Shown: positions 33,540 to 45,192, counted from the stretch's first letter. The stretch: 64,000 bases of DNA from Siniperca chuatsi (GCF_020085105.1 NC_058060.1:4837423-4901422); one strand, 5' to 3'. The notes: generated by a model from the sequence alone, not told the origin. Made by a program: numbers and translations.

Positions 33540-34055
33540 CATGCTCAAAACAACTCGACTCTCGTTGCTGCAACAGCGCACCAGGAAAATCACGGACACG
33601 TCATCGACAACTGACGGCAACATCAGCCAATAAGAACCCCTGAAAACTAACGACGTAGACTGACAATCCAGTGAGCCAATAGGATTTCTGAGCTGACATG
33701 TTGGTCTTCCTATCGTTGTAAATTGGACTAAACCATGTTTAAACGATTGACAGTATATCTAGCAAGTCCAAAAATTGAGTTTTATTGAAAGGGACTGTAA
33801 CTGACGTTGAAGTGAAAGTGGCAGCACCTTACACAAATCAAAAAGCGCAAGTGGGCGGAACTTTAAATGGGCGTGGTTAAATCCTAGTGCGGTTGCATCG
33901 CAGCGCATACACAATGGCTGCTCGAAAGTGGGGAAAGCAAACAATTTTAAGGCCCGCCGCGTCTAGCAAAAAATATGAGAAAAAAATTATTAAAAATTCG
34001 GAAAATAGTTGAAAGTCAAGAAAAACTCAACAGAAAGGATGTTAAACCGTCCGGG
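33540..34055. promoter_or_regulatory. Candidate bidirectional promoter of chchd7 and plag1
   Basis: It lies between the divergent genes. It holds two CCAAT boxes (within CAGCCAATAAG near 33623 and GAGCCAATAGG near 33672), a GC box (GTGGGCGGAAC near 33851) and a KLF-like ATGGGCGTGG near 33867. CpGs are more frequent than in the flanks. In mammals CHCHD7 and PLAG1 are also head-to-head with closely spaced starts. No transcript evidence is available here. Confidence 0.5.
33900..34055 (+). other. plag1: Probable untranslated first exon of plag1
   Basis: The plus strand ends in a strong donor, CCGGG/GTAAGT, with the exon's last base at 34055. It follows the promoter motifs directly. There is no long coding frame, as expected: vertebrate PLAG1 has untranslated 5' exons. 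The start is approximate and the link to the coding exon at 44633 is inferred. Confidence 0.4.
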
Positions 34056-37000
34056 GTAAGTTTCATGTAAATTAAGTAAACGGTTACTCAGTTCTTGAAT
34101 TAAAATATCGGGGTTATTTAAATTATGAGAGAGGGGTGAGCTGGGGAAAAAGTTTGTGTTAATCAGTACCCAGTTTGGGACCACAGAGAAAACCAAGGGA
34201 AGGCACAAGTATTGAAAACAATTTTAATAAATTATGTCACTGCTGATATTAGTGTCACGGTGCGTGTCCACGAACATTAAAGACCACAGGGATCGGTAAA
34301 ATGAGGGAAAGTTGAGTAAAGTTGAACATAGCCTCCTCTCTTAGTTTATTTTTTTTTATATAATAAGGGCAGTGCGATGAGCACCGACAGGAAAAGGCGC
34401 ACTTGGATCCAGCAATAATGTCTTCCTGCTATCTGCATTCACATTTATTTTTGCCTGATATAGCCTACACACTTCATCATAAGCAGTGTCAACATATCCT
34501 TATCGATTCAAGCATCTCCTTTCCAAAACTATAACGTCAAATGCAACCCTGTAGCGGCTACAGTGACATTTTGTCTTGCTATTTCTCATTTAGGCGATAT
34601 GCCATATCGCATTTTCACCCACTGCAGGTATCGATCACGTTGTCGTGCGGGCAACAGTTCGGCTATGACCCGTTGTAAGGCTAATAAACAAGAAACGGCA
34701 AGACATTGCTTTTCAATAAAGTAGCAAAATGGAGGGAGAACTTAAGGCAAACTAATTAGGCAATCCTTAAGATTTCATCGTGCAGCCTGCGTCCAGACTT
34801 GTGGCAGACAGCTTCTTTTAAGACCAAAAGTCAACTTGTCGTGAGTTTGATTGGTGTGACAGGTTGCAGTGTGCACATTAGTAATTCGTGTTTACAAGAT
34901 CTGGTCCTATAGCTGCTGCTGATATTACAGCGGGCAGGAACCTGTCATGTCAATGTATTGAGCGTTAAACACAAGCTAGTGGTTCTGAAGGCTTTAACAG
35001 TTTAGAGATCAGAAAATCTTATTCCATTGCAGATTTGTTGTTGAGCTGAAGTGCATTGGAGTCGGTGGTTAGAAAGCTGACATTGAAACAGTTCCTGAGA
35101 GGAAGTGTTTTGACAGTTTTGGCTCAAGTCTCTGTTTACACCTGTCCTATAGCCTACCTTTAAACTAAACTCCAACATCTGATAAGGAATTAGTATTCAA
35201 ATGTTCTATACATGCCATGGCATGATTTTGACTCTGGTCTTTTGCATACTGAATGGTTACATCAGTCTGGCTGCTGATTGCATGTATTTGTTTTCATCAA
35301 TACAATATATTCCTGGTGTATAATGCTAATGTAAATAAAAAGGCAGAGAGAGCTGCATGAGAGAAGATTGTTCTTTCTTTGATTCAGATGTTTGCTGTTT
35401 GATTCACATGAGACTTTAAATGCTGTTGAGGACATTTTATATATGTTTCATCTTGTTTGAAAAGATAGGAGGGAATAATGTTGACATGTACAGCTGGGGA
35501 GGATGTTGTCAATTTGGAAGTCCTGCATGCATGGTTCTAACTTGCTGCTCATCACGTCTCAGAAATGAAACATTGATCCTTATTAGTCTGGATTTATGTT
35601 TCTTAAAATGTGAACATTCTTAACAAGTAATTTGTATGGGAAATTAGCTTGTTTCTTTTTATATTCATAAATGTTTTAAGAATTTAAATGTTTTTATAGA
35701 GACATTAAAATCAGTTGCTACTGTTGTTTGAAAGCAATATAATTAATTTATTTCTTTTTAAAAGCCTGCACTACTCCTCCTTCTGCCTGAGGTATGTTTA
35801 TATAAATGCACCTAGTTTGAGCAGTTTTATTTCTTGTCCTGAGATCAGTGATTGCAGCCATGAGTAGGCAGAATTTTTTAAAATGTGCAATATAATCCTG
35901 CTGTTGTGTACTTGTGAGCTTTGTAAACATGTGTTTTAGCTAAATAACAACTACCCAAACCTTGGTTTTATAAAATATCAATTACTAGGCATTTTTGTCT
36001 TGAAATTAATATTAACTGTAGTGTTGTAACTTTCAGTTCTACTACACTTTTACTTTGAAGAAATTTCAACAAAATAATTTCGAATTTGGAAAATATTTAA
36101 GATTTGTTTCTATCTCTATTGATAGATTAGTATATTTAGTGCATACAGTTAAGAAAAGCAGCTAATGGAAGTGAATAAAGATACAGAATACATCCAGTGT
36201 ATTATTATTATTATTATTATTATCATCATTAATGTTATTCAAAATGATAACAAAAAAATTGCATATTCATGTGTTATCATAAAATGTTGCTTTTAAATTA
36301 AGGGTCAGTAATGAGAATGAAATCATTTAGCTTTTTTTCTAAAGAATACATGACTTTTGCTAATGTGAAAAAGTTAGAAAAGTTCTTTAAAATTTCAAGC
36401 ACTAATAAGTCTTAATTATTGCAAAATAGTTTGCTGTTATCAATGCAGTTTGTAGTAATTTAGGTCATTTCTGTTAGAAATGTATGAATCACTGCAGACA
36501 CAAGTGCTTGTAATAACCCTTCATTTCAATAGCAAAAGGCTCAAAGATTGATTCCTCTAGCAACTCTCATACTTTAAAGTTACAGATTATTGTATGCGAT
36601 ATCTTTCCTTCTATCACCGGTCATTGTGATGCTTTTGCAGTGCGCTGCATGGATAAATGTACTTCTTAAAACTTTGTGCCAGTATAGATGGATGAGTATT
36701 TTTCAAATTTGATGGATATCCCAGAGTGAATGCAGATCATGTATACTCTGCTGACTGATAATTCTCCATGTGTGAATTTTTAGTCTTGTGTGAATTTTCA
36801 ATAATAATATATAATAAGAATGTGTGATGGCAGATGTGATCTATTTATCTGTTTTTATGTATCTCTGCTGGATATATCCTGTGTTTCACTGTTTCATCTA
36901 TTTGTGTTTTATTAAATTAAATGTATTTTTTTGGGTTAAGGCACGAGCTACAATTCTATAGACTTTGTTTGAAATACATGATTAAATAATTCAAGCTAAC

Positions 37001-38090
37001 TTATTTTGTATTCCTTTGTCTTTATATGGCATCCCAGATAGGGGTTTCTAGACTAATACTAAAACAAACCTGACTGGGAAAGATTCTTCAGTGTATAGTG
37101 GAAGCTGTTTAACTGTAGATGAGTTTTTTTGGAAAAAGCATTATATATGAGGGAGGTGTGTGGAAAATAGTCACCTTGTAGCAACAGTAGGATTGAGTGG
37201 TCAGTGGTTTGGCATGGTACAGTGATGTGATCACTCACATCGGTCTGTCATGGAGGCCTCCATGTGATTATCTCCTGTTTGAAAAGGCATGTCTGACCTA
37301 CCTGCTGGAGGGTTTAGCTGGGTGACAGCACAGGGATATAAGAGAATTCCTTCATGATGATCAGTTCAAGTGTATCAGAATTAAAAATACAAACCAGCTG
37401 TGCCATAATGTCAGATTATGTTGCTGTAACTATACTACACAGACCATACATGTGTTTTTATGTTTTATTTACTTTTATGAGTACTAATAATAATTATGAA
37501 TACTTTACATCTGTGGTATTAGTAGTATCTGTAGTATTACCATACTTAATATCCCTGTATAATTATTACATATACCTCCATGTACCTGGTATGTATATTA
37601 AATGTTAATTTCTATATTCATTACAATGCAACACCTTTCCATACCAGTACATAACATCAGCATACAGGATGTACAACTTGAACTACCAATACAGTATTGG
37701 GTATTACTGGGTATTATCATTACACAGTATATATTTGCATATATTTAGTATGGTTTTAGTTCAGTTTGTAGTCACAGATTTTAGTTACAGATATAGGGTT
37801 TTACTGTGTTTTGTTTATCAACCACCTTGAGCATCCTTTTCTCATCTGTCTGTTGCTGAGCTTGCCAAGACATTGCTTGAAGTAAATGAATCCATCACAG
37901 TGGGTATCATGGCTCACAGCAGCACAGACTATTGCAAGCAGTGCAATGACATGCTGGTGTTTTCCTGACTTTACTGAAATGCGTATTGTCTGTCCCAGTG
38001 CATCAACCTTAGGTGGGAGAAGAGATGCAATTAGATGGAAGTTTCATGCAAAATACAGCAGCACAAAGGGAGGTGATGGTATTTTACAGC
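34056..38090 (+). other. plag1 first intron, left part
   Basis: AT-rich, with an (ATT)n microsatellite at 36201-36223 and no recognised exons. If the first exon is placed correctly, the intron runs to 44632. Confidence 0.4.
36201..36223. repeat. (ATT)n microsatellite
   Basis: Seven to eight ATT units, grading into ATC units on the right. Confidence 0.9.
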
Positions 38091-38129
38091 CGGGTATCAC
38101 CAAATGGCGTATGAATAACATGGCAATGT

Positions 38130-38659
38130 CTTTAGTCCAGACTGTCCTCACCAGTAAAACGTCCGTATAGGTCGTATTTGCAAGCAGCTTATTACAACCC
38201 ATGTTTATATTTATTGTAGGATGCGACCTCTAGTGGTCGTGGTAATTATGACGGGAGCAAATCAGGAAGTCAGGTGATATATAAACAGCTAGAAAATCCG
38301 CTGAAGGATGTGGTGGGGTGGATGGATAGCACCAACAAAGGACTTACACTCAGGATCACGGGGTTCGTGTTCCATGTGAAACCAAACGTAAACTTAATTA
38401 AAGTTTTAAGTTACATACGTGACTTACGTAACGTACTTATTTTCACCCAAACCATGATCTTTTCCTAAGCCAACCAACCTGCGACCGTTTCACAACGTTA
38501 ACCACGCGTCACGTGGTTTACGTAACGTATGCTTGCAGCCAGTCCTCAACTGCCACCGGTAGGGGCGCTAATTTAGGAAACTCTCCTGTGGGTCGTATTA
38601 GAGGGTAAGAACAAACGACCTATATGGTCGTATGGGTTGGATGACTTGTTGCTTTAGTC
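38130..38659. mobile_element. hAT-like non-autonomous insertion with 8-bp target duplication
   Basis: CTTTAGTC occurs at 38130-38137 and again at 38652-38659. Removing 38138-38651 plus one copy restores continuity with the homologous right arm at 42.3 kb, which acts as an internal empty-site reference. The insert begins CAGACTGTCCTCACCAG, and its other end read inward is CAACAAGTCATCCAACC, a weak terminal inverted repeat. An 8-bp duplication is characteristic of the hAT superfamily. The insert contains 'cccaaaccatgatcttttcc', a phrase common in fish repeats. Confidence 0.7.
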
Positions 38660-38749
38660 ATTTCGCGTGTTATCACAACGCATTTTTTTCTTTTCGCGTG
38701 TCATTTCACGCCCTTTAGTCTGTACTGACTTATATTGTGCAGCGACGTT

Positions 38750-40200
38750 TCACAACGTTAACCACGTGTATATTATTGTTACCATAACAATGAAGTTCAT
38801 CTTTTCCTGCACGTCCAAAGTTCATGAAATGCGCCATCTCTAACGGCATTAAATCTTAAAATGCATAGACATGACAGTGTATGTCCGGCGTGCTATTTAT
38901 ACGCAATTTAATGAAAATTGGCTCTTTGACATTGCCTTGTTAATAAACCACTGCAGATCTGGTGTGTCTTTAGCACAGCACCATTCATTTTTTATTTATT
39001 TTTTTACAGAAATGTGCAGCAACTACAGAATAGTGCTGAAAAACATAAATCAAGTCTTTTAACTCTACACTCTCCAACCAGGTTTATTGTGAGCATGGCA
39101 AGAATTATAGTAAAGCGGGGCTATTCAACTACAAATTCAATTGGACCAGATTTTAAAACAAGGAAATGTAGATGGGCCAGACATTTTTCAGCAGCCTATT
39201 TTTAAAACCTTTTTTATTAGTTTTTGGTAATGACAATTTTTAAATAAATGCAAATGAATGTAATAAAAACATAGCAGGCATTTAGAGATGGCAGTAAAAT
39301 AAACAAATACTTGCCAGTCCAGGGTTTTCATTGTCAAATTTACGTTTCAGGGTTGACATAGACATATTTTCAGTAGAGCACTTCCGTACTTGTGACTGTC
39401 AATAGCCAGATATTTTGAAAAGCTACTGAGCGTGGTCATTACTCAAATGATAAAATGTTGATTTGTGAAAGATATGATTGCCGGTCTCGCTACATCCGTA
39501 AACATCCTGCCTGATCGGTACTGCGCATGTGGAACTCTCAAAAGAGATGAGAAGGAAGTGAGATGGCTCACTTGTTAGCTCCTTCCATACACTATATATG
39601 TAGTTCACTTATTTTGTCATATATCAGATGTATATATGCTGGGCCACTCAGAGGTTGTCTCTGGGCTGGATGTGGCCGGCAGCCTGAAGTAGAGCTTCCA
39701 CTGATCAGAGTTGGCGGTTCGATCCCCAGTGATGCATCTCTATTGAGCTACTGTTGCATACCAAACACCTTCCTGCTGCTTTTTCACATAAGAACTAATT
39801 ATCCACTGGAAGGCTTGTTTTATTTTATTTTTGTGAAGCAGCTACTGGAAATGCAGCCTTAGTCACTGATGTTGGGATTTACAGTGGTTAAAGGGATAAC
39901 TTTAATAAACAAAGTTCCTTGGGGAACCACTCCTCTTAAAGAAGAGAAATGATAGCCAATCAATTGAGTCTCATATAATATACTAAACTATCAATTTGGA
40001 ACTGATTAATAATTAAATTAATAACTATAACAAAAATTAGGTTGAAGGATTTGGAGTTCTAGAAGAGGTTGGCAAATTATTCACTTTTGTGCAACATTAA
40101 AAAAACAGCATATACACAAGCATTTATTAAAAGATAAATAAAAACAAAAAACACAATATAAAACCTAATTCAAAATGCACTACGCTAAAGAACAAAGGGT
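38750..40200. other. plag1 intron interior
   Basis: No exon or RNA gene was recognised. A SINE-like B-box phrase (ggcggttcgatccccagt) lies at about 39713-39730, within a tRNA-like degenerate stretch. Confidence 0.3.
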
Positions 40201-40218
40201 ATGTGTGTGTGGATTATC

Positions 40219-40546
40219 CAAAATGGCTGCTTGGATTCAAAATGGTGGCTTAGGCGATGTTTGAAAAAGAGTGTGGCTCTGTTAAAGGTCAATTTGGAAT
40301 TTATGTGTGTGATCAGTGTTCAGAATGGTGCCTTAGGCCAATACTACATGTCGTCAGACAGAGAAAGTTAATTCAAAATGGCGGTGAGGCCACATGACGT
40401 TAAACAAAGGAAACTAATTCAAAATGGCGGCTAAGCCAGATATGCCACATGGCATTAGACAAAGAAAGTTAATTCAAAATGGCAACCATGTTTGAAAAAG
40501 AGTGTGGCTCTGTTAAAGGTCAAATTGGAGTTATGTGTGTGATCGG
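40219..40546. repeat. Internal duplication with five CAAAATGGC (YY1-like) motifs
   Basis: A segment of about 57 bp starting ATGTTTGAAAAAGAGTGTGG occurs at 40257 and again at 40488. Between and before the copies, CAAAATGGCNNC-type sequences occur at 40219, 40238, 40374, 40420 and 40475. The copy at 40420 (CAAAATGGCGGC) agrees with the YY1 consensus AANATGGCGGC. Phrases like 'acaaagaaagttaattcaaa' repeat in register with the last three. The tandem structure is seen directly; binding is an inference. Confidence 0.65.
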
Positions 40547-41242
40547 TGTAGTATAATAGTGCCTAGTTAAAAGAGAGTTAGCTAGCATGCAAAGACACTT
40601 GTTTGTTTGAAGCAAAACGTTAAATAACATCAACTTAGCATGTGTCTACCAAATCTTAACAGGGGGGAAGCACACAACAATACAACTCAATGAACCAAAT
40701 TAATACTTATACATTCACAAAAGTAACACAGCCCTGTGCTTAGCCATGTACTCTGCTATTCTATGTTATGCCCAGTTATATGCTCAGTGGTTACGTTACC
40801 AGTCAAAGTCACAAATGAACAAATTCATCTGTGGAGTTCCAATGGTCCCAACACTGAGTTTTGCGAGTGAGTGCTAACTCCTGGTTTGATGAAAAAGTCT
40901 ACCTCCATACTTTTTTCATTCTTTTTGTCAGTAGAGTCTAAACTTGACGTTTTGTTTCTGTTGGGACATGCACTACTTCAGCAGTTGTTCCTTCTCCCCA
41001 TACATTGAAACCTCCTGTGATTTTTAGTAAATGCAAACATGCAAAAACACTGGTCAATCATGGCAAATATTTTAGACTGTTTAAGAAATGAGAGTATAAT
41101 TGTGACATAGGCATGTAAATAGCATACCCACATAACAGTATTTTCCTAAAGGTTTTGAATAAATATCAAAGGAGAAAGAACCAAAAGAACATTTGGAGGA
41201 ATAATTTTTTCTGGTTAACCCAACACTAAGGCAGCAGGCTGT

Positions 41243-41276
41243 CACACACACAAATACACACACACACACACACACA
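41243..41276. repeat. (CA)n microsatellite
   Basis: A CA run with one interruption (aaata), in the plag1 intron. Confidence 0.9.
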
Positions 41277-41669
41277 GAGCTTAGACACCACACAAACATA
41301 TAAATGACTAACCAAAAACGTAATATTTGCAATATAATATTTGCAATATAAAATATATAAAATAATATCAATAACAATAATGAGTTGAATCAGCTACATA
41401 GAAACAACAGTAGTTCAAAAAGAGACAGAAAACGGTGCCACAATTTATTATCTCCGCTAGGTGTAAGACTGGAGGGGATTGTGTGTGCGTGTGTGTATTT
41501 GTCCGCAGCTAATCTCACATACTACTGGACCCATCAGCCTAATATTTTTTTTGCGCATATATAATTGTATGCTCAAGGACCTCTCGTAGTTGCGCTGATT
41601 CACAATTTTTGAAAATTTTCTTGACTGCTCTGTTTATACGGCCAGTTTAGAATCTTGTTTCCGCTAGGT

Positions 41670-42176
41670 TAGTGATGGACAGATGAAACCTGATGAACCT
41701 TTGGGGCTTTCTTTCTATTTGTACCTAAAAAGATTTGAAGCTTCGGGGCTTTAAACTCAGCAAACATAGTGATATCTGGTGGCTTGGAAAACTTATAGCA
41801 GCCCTAGAAGACTGGGGTTGAAGCACCACCACACCTCGCTGATATTAACGCTTTTAGTCTTGTGTGTGCAATACAAGTCCAAGAAGCCGGTATCACGCCA
41901 AAGCGTGTAATAGACACACCAGTCCACTAGAGGATACCGTGTCAGTGTCACGTTTTGCCTCGCCTAGTCGATCCTGTGCTGTATTATTAAATCTGTATAC
42001 TTTTGTTCAGAAGTGCTGCATTATATATAGATGGTATTGTGCAATATGTTACAGTAAAATAATTATGCATTGTCCAAAAATCCTAGATATAAAATATTTG
42101 CTGACACGAAACATTAATGCACCTTTTTAGTCTAGGTTAGTCCGAGTGTCATTGTCGGTATAGCCACCCATCTCTA
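41670..42176. mobile_element. hAT-like MITE
   Basis: The ends are short inverted repeats (TAGTGATGG at the left, CCATCTCTA at the right). They are flanked by CGCTAGGT (41662-41669) and CGCTAGGG (42177-42184), an 8-bp target duplication matching at seven of eight bases. The left region contains 'gaagcttcggggcttt', a phrase typical of a widespread fish hAT family. No transposase is present. Confidence 0.65.
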
Positions 42177-43161
42177 CGCTAGGGACAACATAGTCTACGT
42201 GATCATCTTAGTGTTGGTGGATTCTTTTGTTGGCATTTTCACTTTGAAATTGATATTGTCTATGCACAATATAATTCAGTAGAGACTAAATGGCATGAAA
42301 TGACACGCGAAAAGCAAAACACGCATTGTAATAACACGCAAAATGACTTAAGACATTGGCGTCTAATCCATACGCCATTTGGTGATACCAGGCCTGGCGG
42401 AGATCTGCACTCTTCTAGTTTAGACAGAAATCTGGACAAACACTCTCTCCATCCCCTGAGAATAAAGAAATGTGTCCTCTACACTGTCGTAGTATCTCAT
42501 TTCATTGGGTGGCTTATTCAACCAATTCTATGCATAAAAATAACAAGCCTAAACATGGCATTTGTGGTTGATATTGCCTAATTGAAGGCAGCTGGAGATG
42601 TTTTATTTTTCAACAGGACTGCATGAAAAATTGAAGCTGTGTGCGAGGTGGGAAATGCTATAAAAAAGTACTGAAACACAAAAATTTTTAGAAGCACTTG
42701 TTTAAAAGCCGTCTGTGGTTTGGTTCTGTTTTACATTTCTGATTTTTTTTAATTTCCTCTTCTTCACCAGGATTCCTGGAAGGTCTGTTGCTTATGATAT
42801 TTTTCTTTTACATCGGCCATCGGTATAATATTACAGGGACTTTCAATCTGTGCATCCTATCTAGAGTCTTACCAGGTAACAGTGGAAAGTAGAATATTCA
42901 TAACACACCCACATCATGATCACCACACCAGCTTGGACCAGCACAAAAGAACACATACTATTATGGTGTTATCGGTATCATTGTCGTTTTCGCCAGTTCA
43001 CTGCTGTGAAATAAAGGCTTGAGTCTGTAATCCAGTTGGAATTAGAGGGATTTGAGGTAGTAAGGACATGAAGTCTAGCATGCCTTGTTTTGTTTTGGGC
43101 ACTCAAAAGAGTCAGGTTCAATCAGACTTGATCAACTTTCAGACAGGTTTAAAAAAAACTA

Positions 43162-44462
43162 CAGGGGCCTGCTTTGTGAAGCCAGATTAGTTAGTTAGCC
43201 CGCTATCTTAGAATTTAACTGGGGTTTTCTGATATCACAAAGATGGCTCTCTTTTAACCGTGGTAGATCACCATGGTAATGGCTATGCTACATGGCTAAC
43301 CAGATTAACTTCAGAGGATCAACTGTCAACAGCCTGAATCCGATCACTGTAAACATGGAGTCCTCATTCCTGGAGGATCCTGACAGGTACAAAAGTACTG
43401 AGTTTACAATAAAGTGACAAGTTATAAAGATTATTATTTATTATTATACTCTATTATTGGTCAGAAGAATCACTTTGTTGTTCCAGACTTTCCAATCAAT
43501 TCAATTCAATTTTATTTATATAGCACCAATTCATAACATAAGTTATCTCATTGCACTTTTCCTAAAGAGCAGGTCTAGACCGTATTCATTATAATATTAT
43601 TTTCAGAGACCCAACAAATCCCACCATGAGCAAGCACTTGGCAACAGTGGCGAGAAAAAAACTGGGTTTAAAACAGCTTCTGGCAAATGGTCAGATAGTT
43701 TACCACTGTAATGAATGACAATTATTCTTTTATTTCTGACAGGATTCCTGACAGCGTAGATGCTTTAACGCTCTTATTTCATCACTACAACTCAGAATAA
43801 CAAGAGGTGACTTTTTGATAATAATTTAAAATAAAAAGTATACCCACTGTTGTCTTTAATTTGAAAAAATAAATAAACGCGCACTATTAATTATCTCCCA
43901 GTAAAAAAATGCATAATTTCGGTCAGATAAACCTCATCAGGCATGAACTACTTTTCTGCTGCTCTCTTCTCTCCCCTCTGCTTTGGAAGCAGAAACTGTC
44001 TTACATTACCTTGAAGTGTTTGTGTGTGTCATATATTCATAATTGTTTATCATGAGATATAAAATAAGGAAAAATACTACTAGTAATATTTGGATATTAT
44101 TTCTAGTGTTTTACAGCTTTTTATTCAATTCTAGTTGTGTGCTTATGTTGCATGTATTTTACCTTCTGTAATATCACCTTTTGGTGCTGCATTAATCGAA
44201 TTTCCCCACAGGTATCATAATTTGAGCTCATGTCATACTAAGACCTCCACTCATGGTTCTGATTATTTTGCTTGTAATTAAAAACTCCTCCTCTGTCACA
44301 TGAACATACTCAGAGTTATCTTGTAAAACCCAGAGTTAACTGCCAGTTGATAACCAGCTTCATGTTACCAATTATCCAGGATCACCAGTGTTAGGCTCAG
44401 TGAAGACAGGTTACCCCAAAGAGAGCCAGGTTAAGTTGAACTTGCTTTGTGATACAGGCCTC
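43162..44462. mobile_element. Harbinger-like non-autonomous DNA element
   Basis: The left end, aggggcctgctttgtgaagc, is an imperfect inverse of the right end, ttgctttgtgatacaggcct. Both continue with AACCTGGCT/AGCCAG-type sequence. The 'GGGCCTG..TCACAAAGCA' terminus is typical of a common fish MITE group. A second repeat is inserted inside (43495-43690). The element ends only about 170 bp before the first plag1 coding exon. Confidence 0.5.
43495..43690 (+). repeat. Dispersed repeat B, copy 1
   Basis: 'tcaattcaattttatttata' and 'tagcaccaattcataaca', later 'aggtctagaccgtattcatt' and 'catgagcaagcacttggc' with 'aacagtggcgag'. This is a very common teleost repeat. A short piece of the same family lies in the other orientation at 63290-63340. 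Confidence 0.7.
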
Positions 44463-44556
44463 AGATCAGTTTTTCTGTTGATTTATTATGATATAGGTTT
44501 TAGTGTCTTTGTACTGCCAACAACACAGTCACTAAACTGAAACTGAACCACTGAGA

Positions 44557-44559
<3 letters not shown>

Positions 44560-44630
<71 letters not shown>
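44560..44630. repeat. (CT)n microsatellite directly at a splice acceptor
   Basis: A 71-nt uninterrupted CT run ends in CTCTCAG/GCCCCTG, so it serves as the polypyrimidine tract of the acceptor for the first plag1 coding exon, which begins at 44633. Confidence 0.95.
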
Positions 44631-44632
<2 letters not shown>

Positions 44633-44985
44633 GCCCCTGAGTCCGGGCGGTGTTGAGCACATAAAACTGGATAGAATAATTGCATCAGTACTAGTTGGGC
44701 ACTGCGCCCCTGTGTAGCTGGTCTGCCTTAGAGTGCCATGGCCACAGGAACCCAGGACCACAGTGACCACGTCCTGGAGAAAGCCAAGCTTGCGCCGCCA
44801 GCGGGGAGGCGCAGGAAGGCAGAGGGGAAGCTGAAGAAGAATTTTCCCTGCCAAGAGTGTCAGAAAGCTTTCAATAGTCTGGAGAAGTTAAAGGTGCACT
44901 CGTACTCGCACACAGGAGAAAGACCCTACCGCTGTTCCCACCCCGACTGCACCAAGGCTTTCGTCTCCAAATACAAGTTGCTACG
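44633..44985 (+). CDS. plag1: plag1 first coding exon (untranslated leader plus codons 1-83)
   Basis: The acceptor AG is at 44631-44632. The ATG is at 44738 in the context GAGTGCCATGG, so the coding part is 44738-44985. PLAG1 is a nuclear C2H2 zinc-finger transcription factor that drives growth genes such as Igf2. This exon encodes a basic nuclear-localisation stretch (GRRRKAEGK, residues 23-31) and finger 1 ([20 protein letters not shown]; Cys38, Cys41, His54, His58). It also has the cysteine half of finger 2 (Cys66, Cys71). The exon ends two bases into Arg83 at donor CTACG/GTACAG. Frames running past this donor are intron. Similarity to vertebrate PLAG1 is very high across the fingers, and linkage to chchd7 and mos supports plag1 over plagl1/plagl2. 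Confidence 0.93.
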
Positions 44986-45192
44986 GTACAGACAAGCAAC
45001 AGTACATAGAAGGCTGCAGCATGTTGCTTTTCTCTTTACACCTTTGGTAACATAGTGCTCAGTAGTAGTCAGAATGATGTGTTGATGAATACTAGTTTTC
45101 AGGTCTTGTGTTTATGTGTAAAGTAAAGCATGCCTATATAAAACATGATTGCAACAATTCTGAGTGCTCATAGAATGTGTCTGTGTTTCAAG
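44986..45192 (+). other. plag1: plag1 intron splitting zinc finger 2
   Basis: A 207-bp intron with donor GTACAG and acceptor TTTCAAG/G. It falls between the cysteine and histidine pairs of finger 2 (phase 2). The joined codon is CG+G = Arg83, restoring [13 protein letters not shown] as in other vertebrates. Confidence 0.9.

Larger units (their letters stand above)
38092..42390. mobile_element. 4.3-kb structure bounded by inverted repeats of about 126 bp
   Basis: The left arm starts GGTATCACCAAATGGCGTAT at about 38092. After removal of a 514-bp insertion it ends near 38741 (ttatattgtgca). The right arm (42263-42390) is its reverse complement, ending ATACGCCATTTGGTGATACC. Shared blocks include the CGCGTGTCATTTCA / TGACACGCGAAAAG pair and the CAACGC / ATGCGT stretch. 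The arms could be terminal repeats of one large DNA transposon or two opposed copies of a shorter one. No transposase was found between them. Confidence 0.6.

Noticed and set aside
39713-39730. tRNA gene suggested by GGTTCGATCC-like B box
   Set aside because: No matching A box, anticodon arm or acceptor stem could be built; more likely a SINE relic.
44986-45055. Read-through of plag1 exon 1 beyond residue 83
   Set aside because: Family comparison and the GTACAG donor show this is intron; the peptide after LLR does not match a zinc finger.
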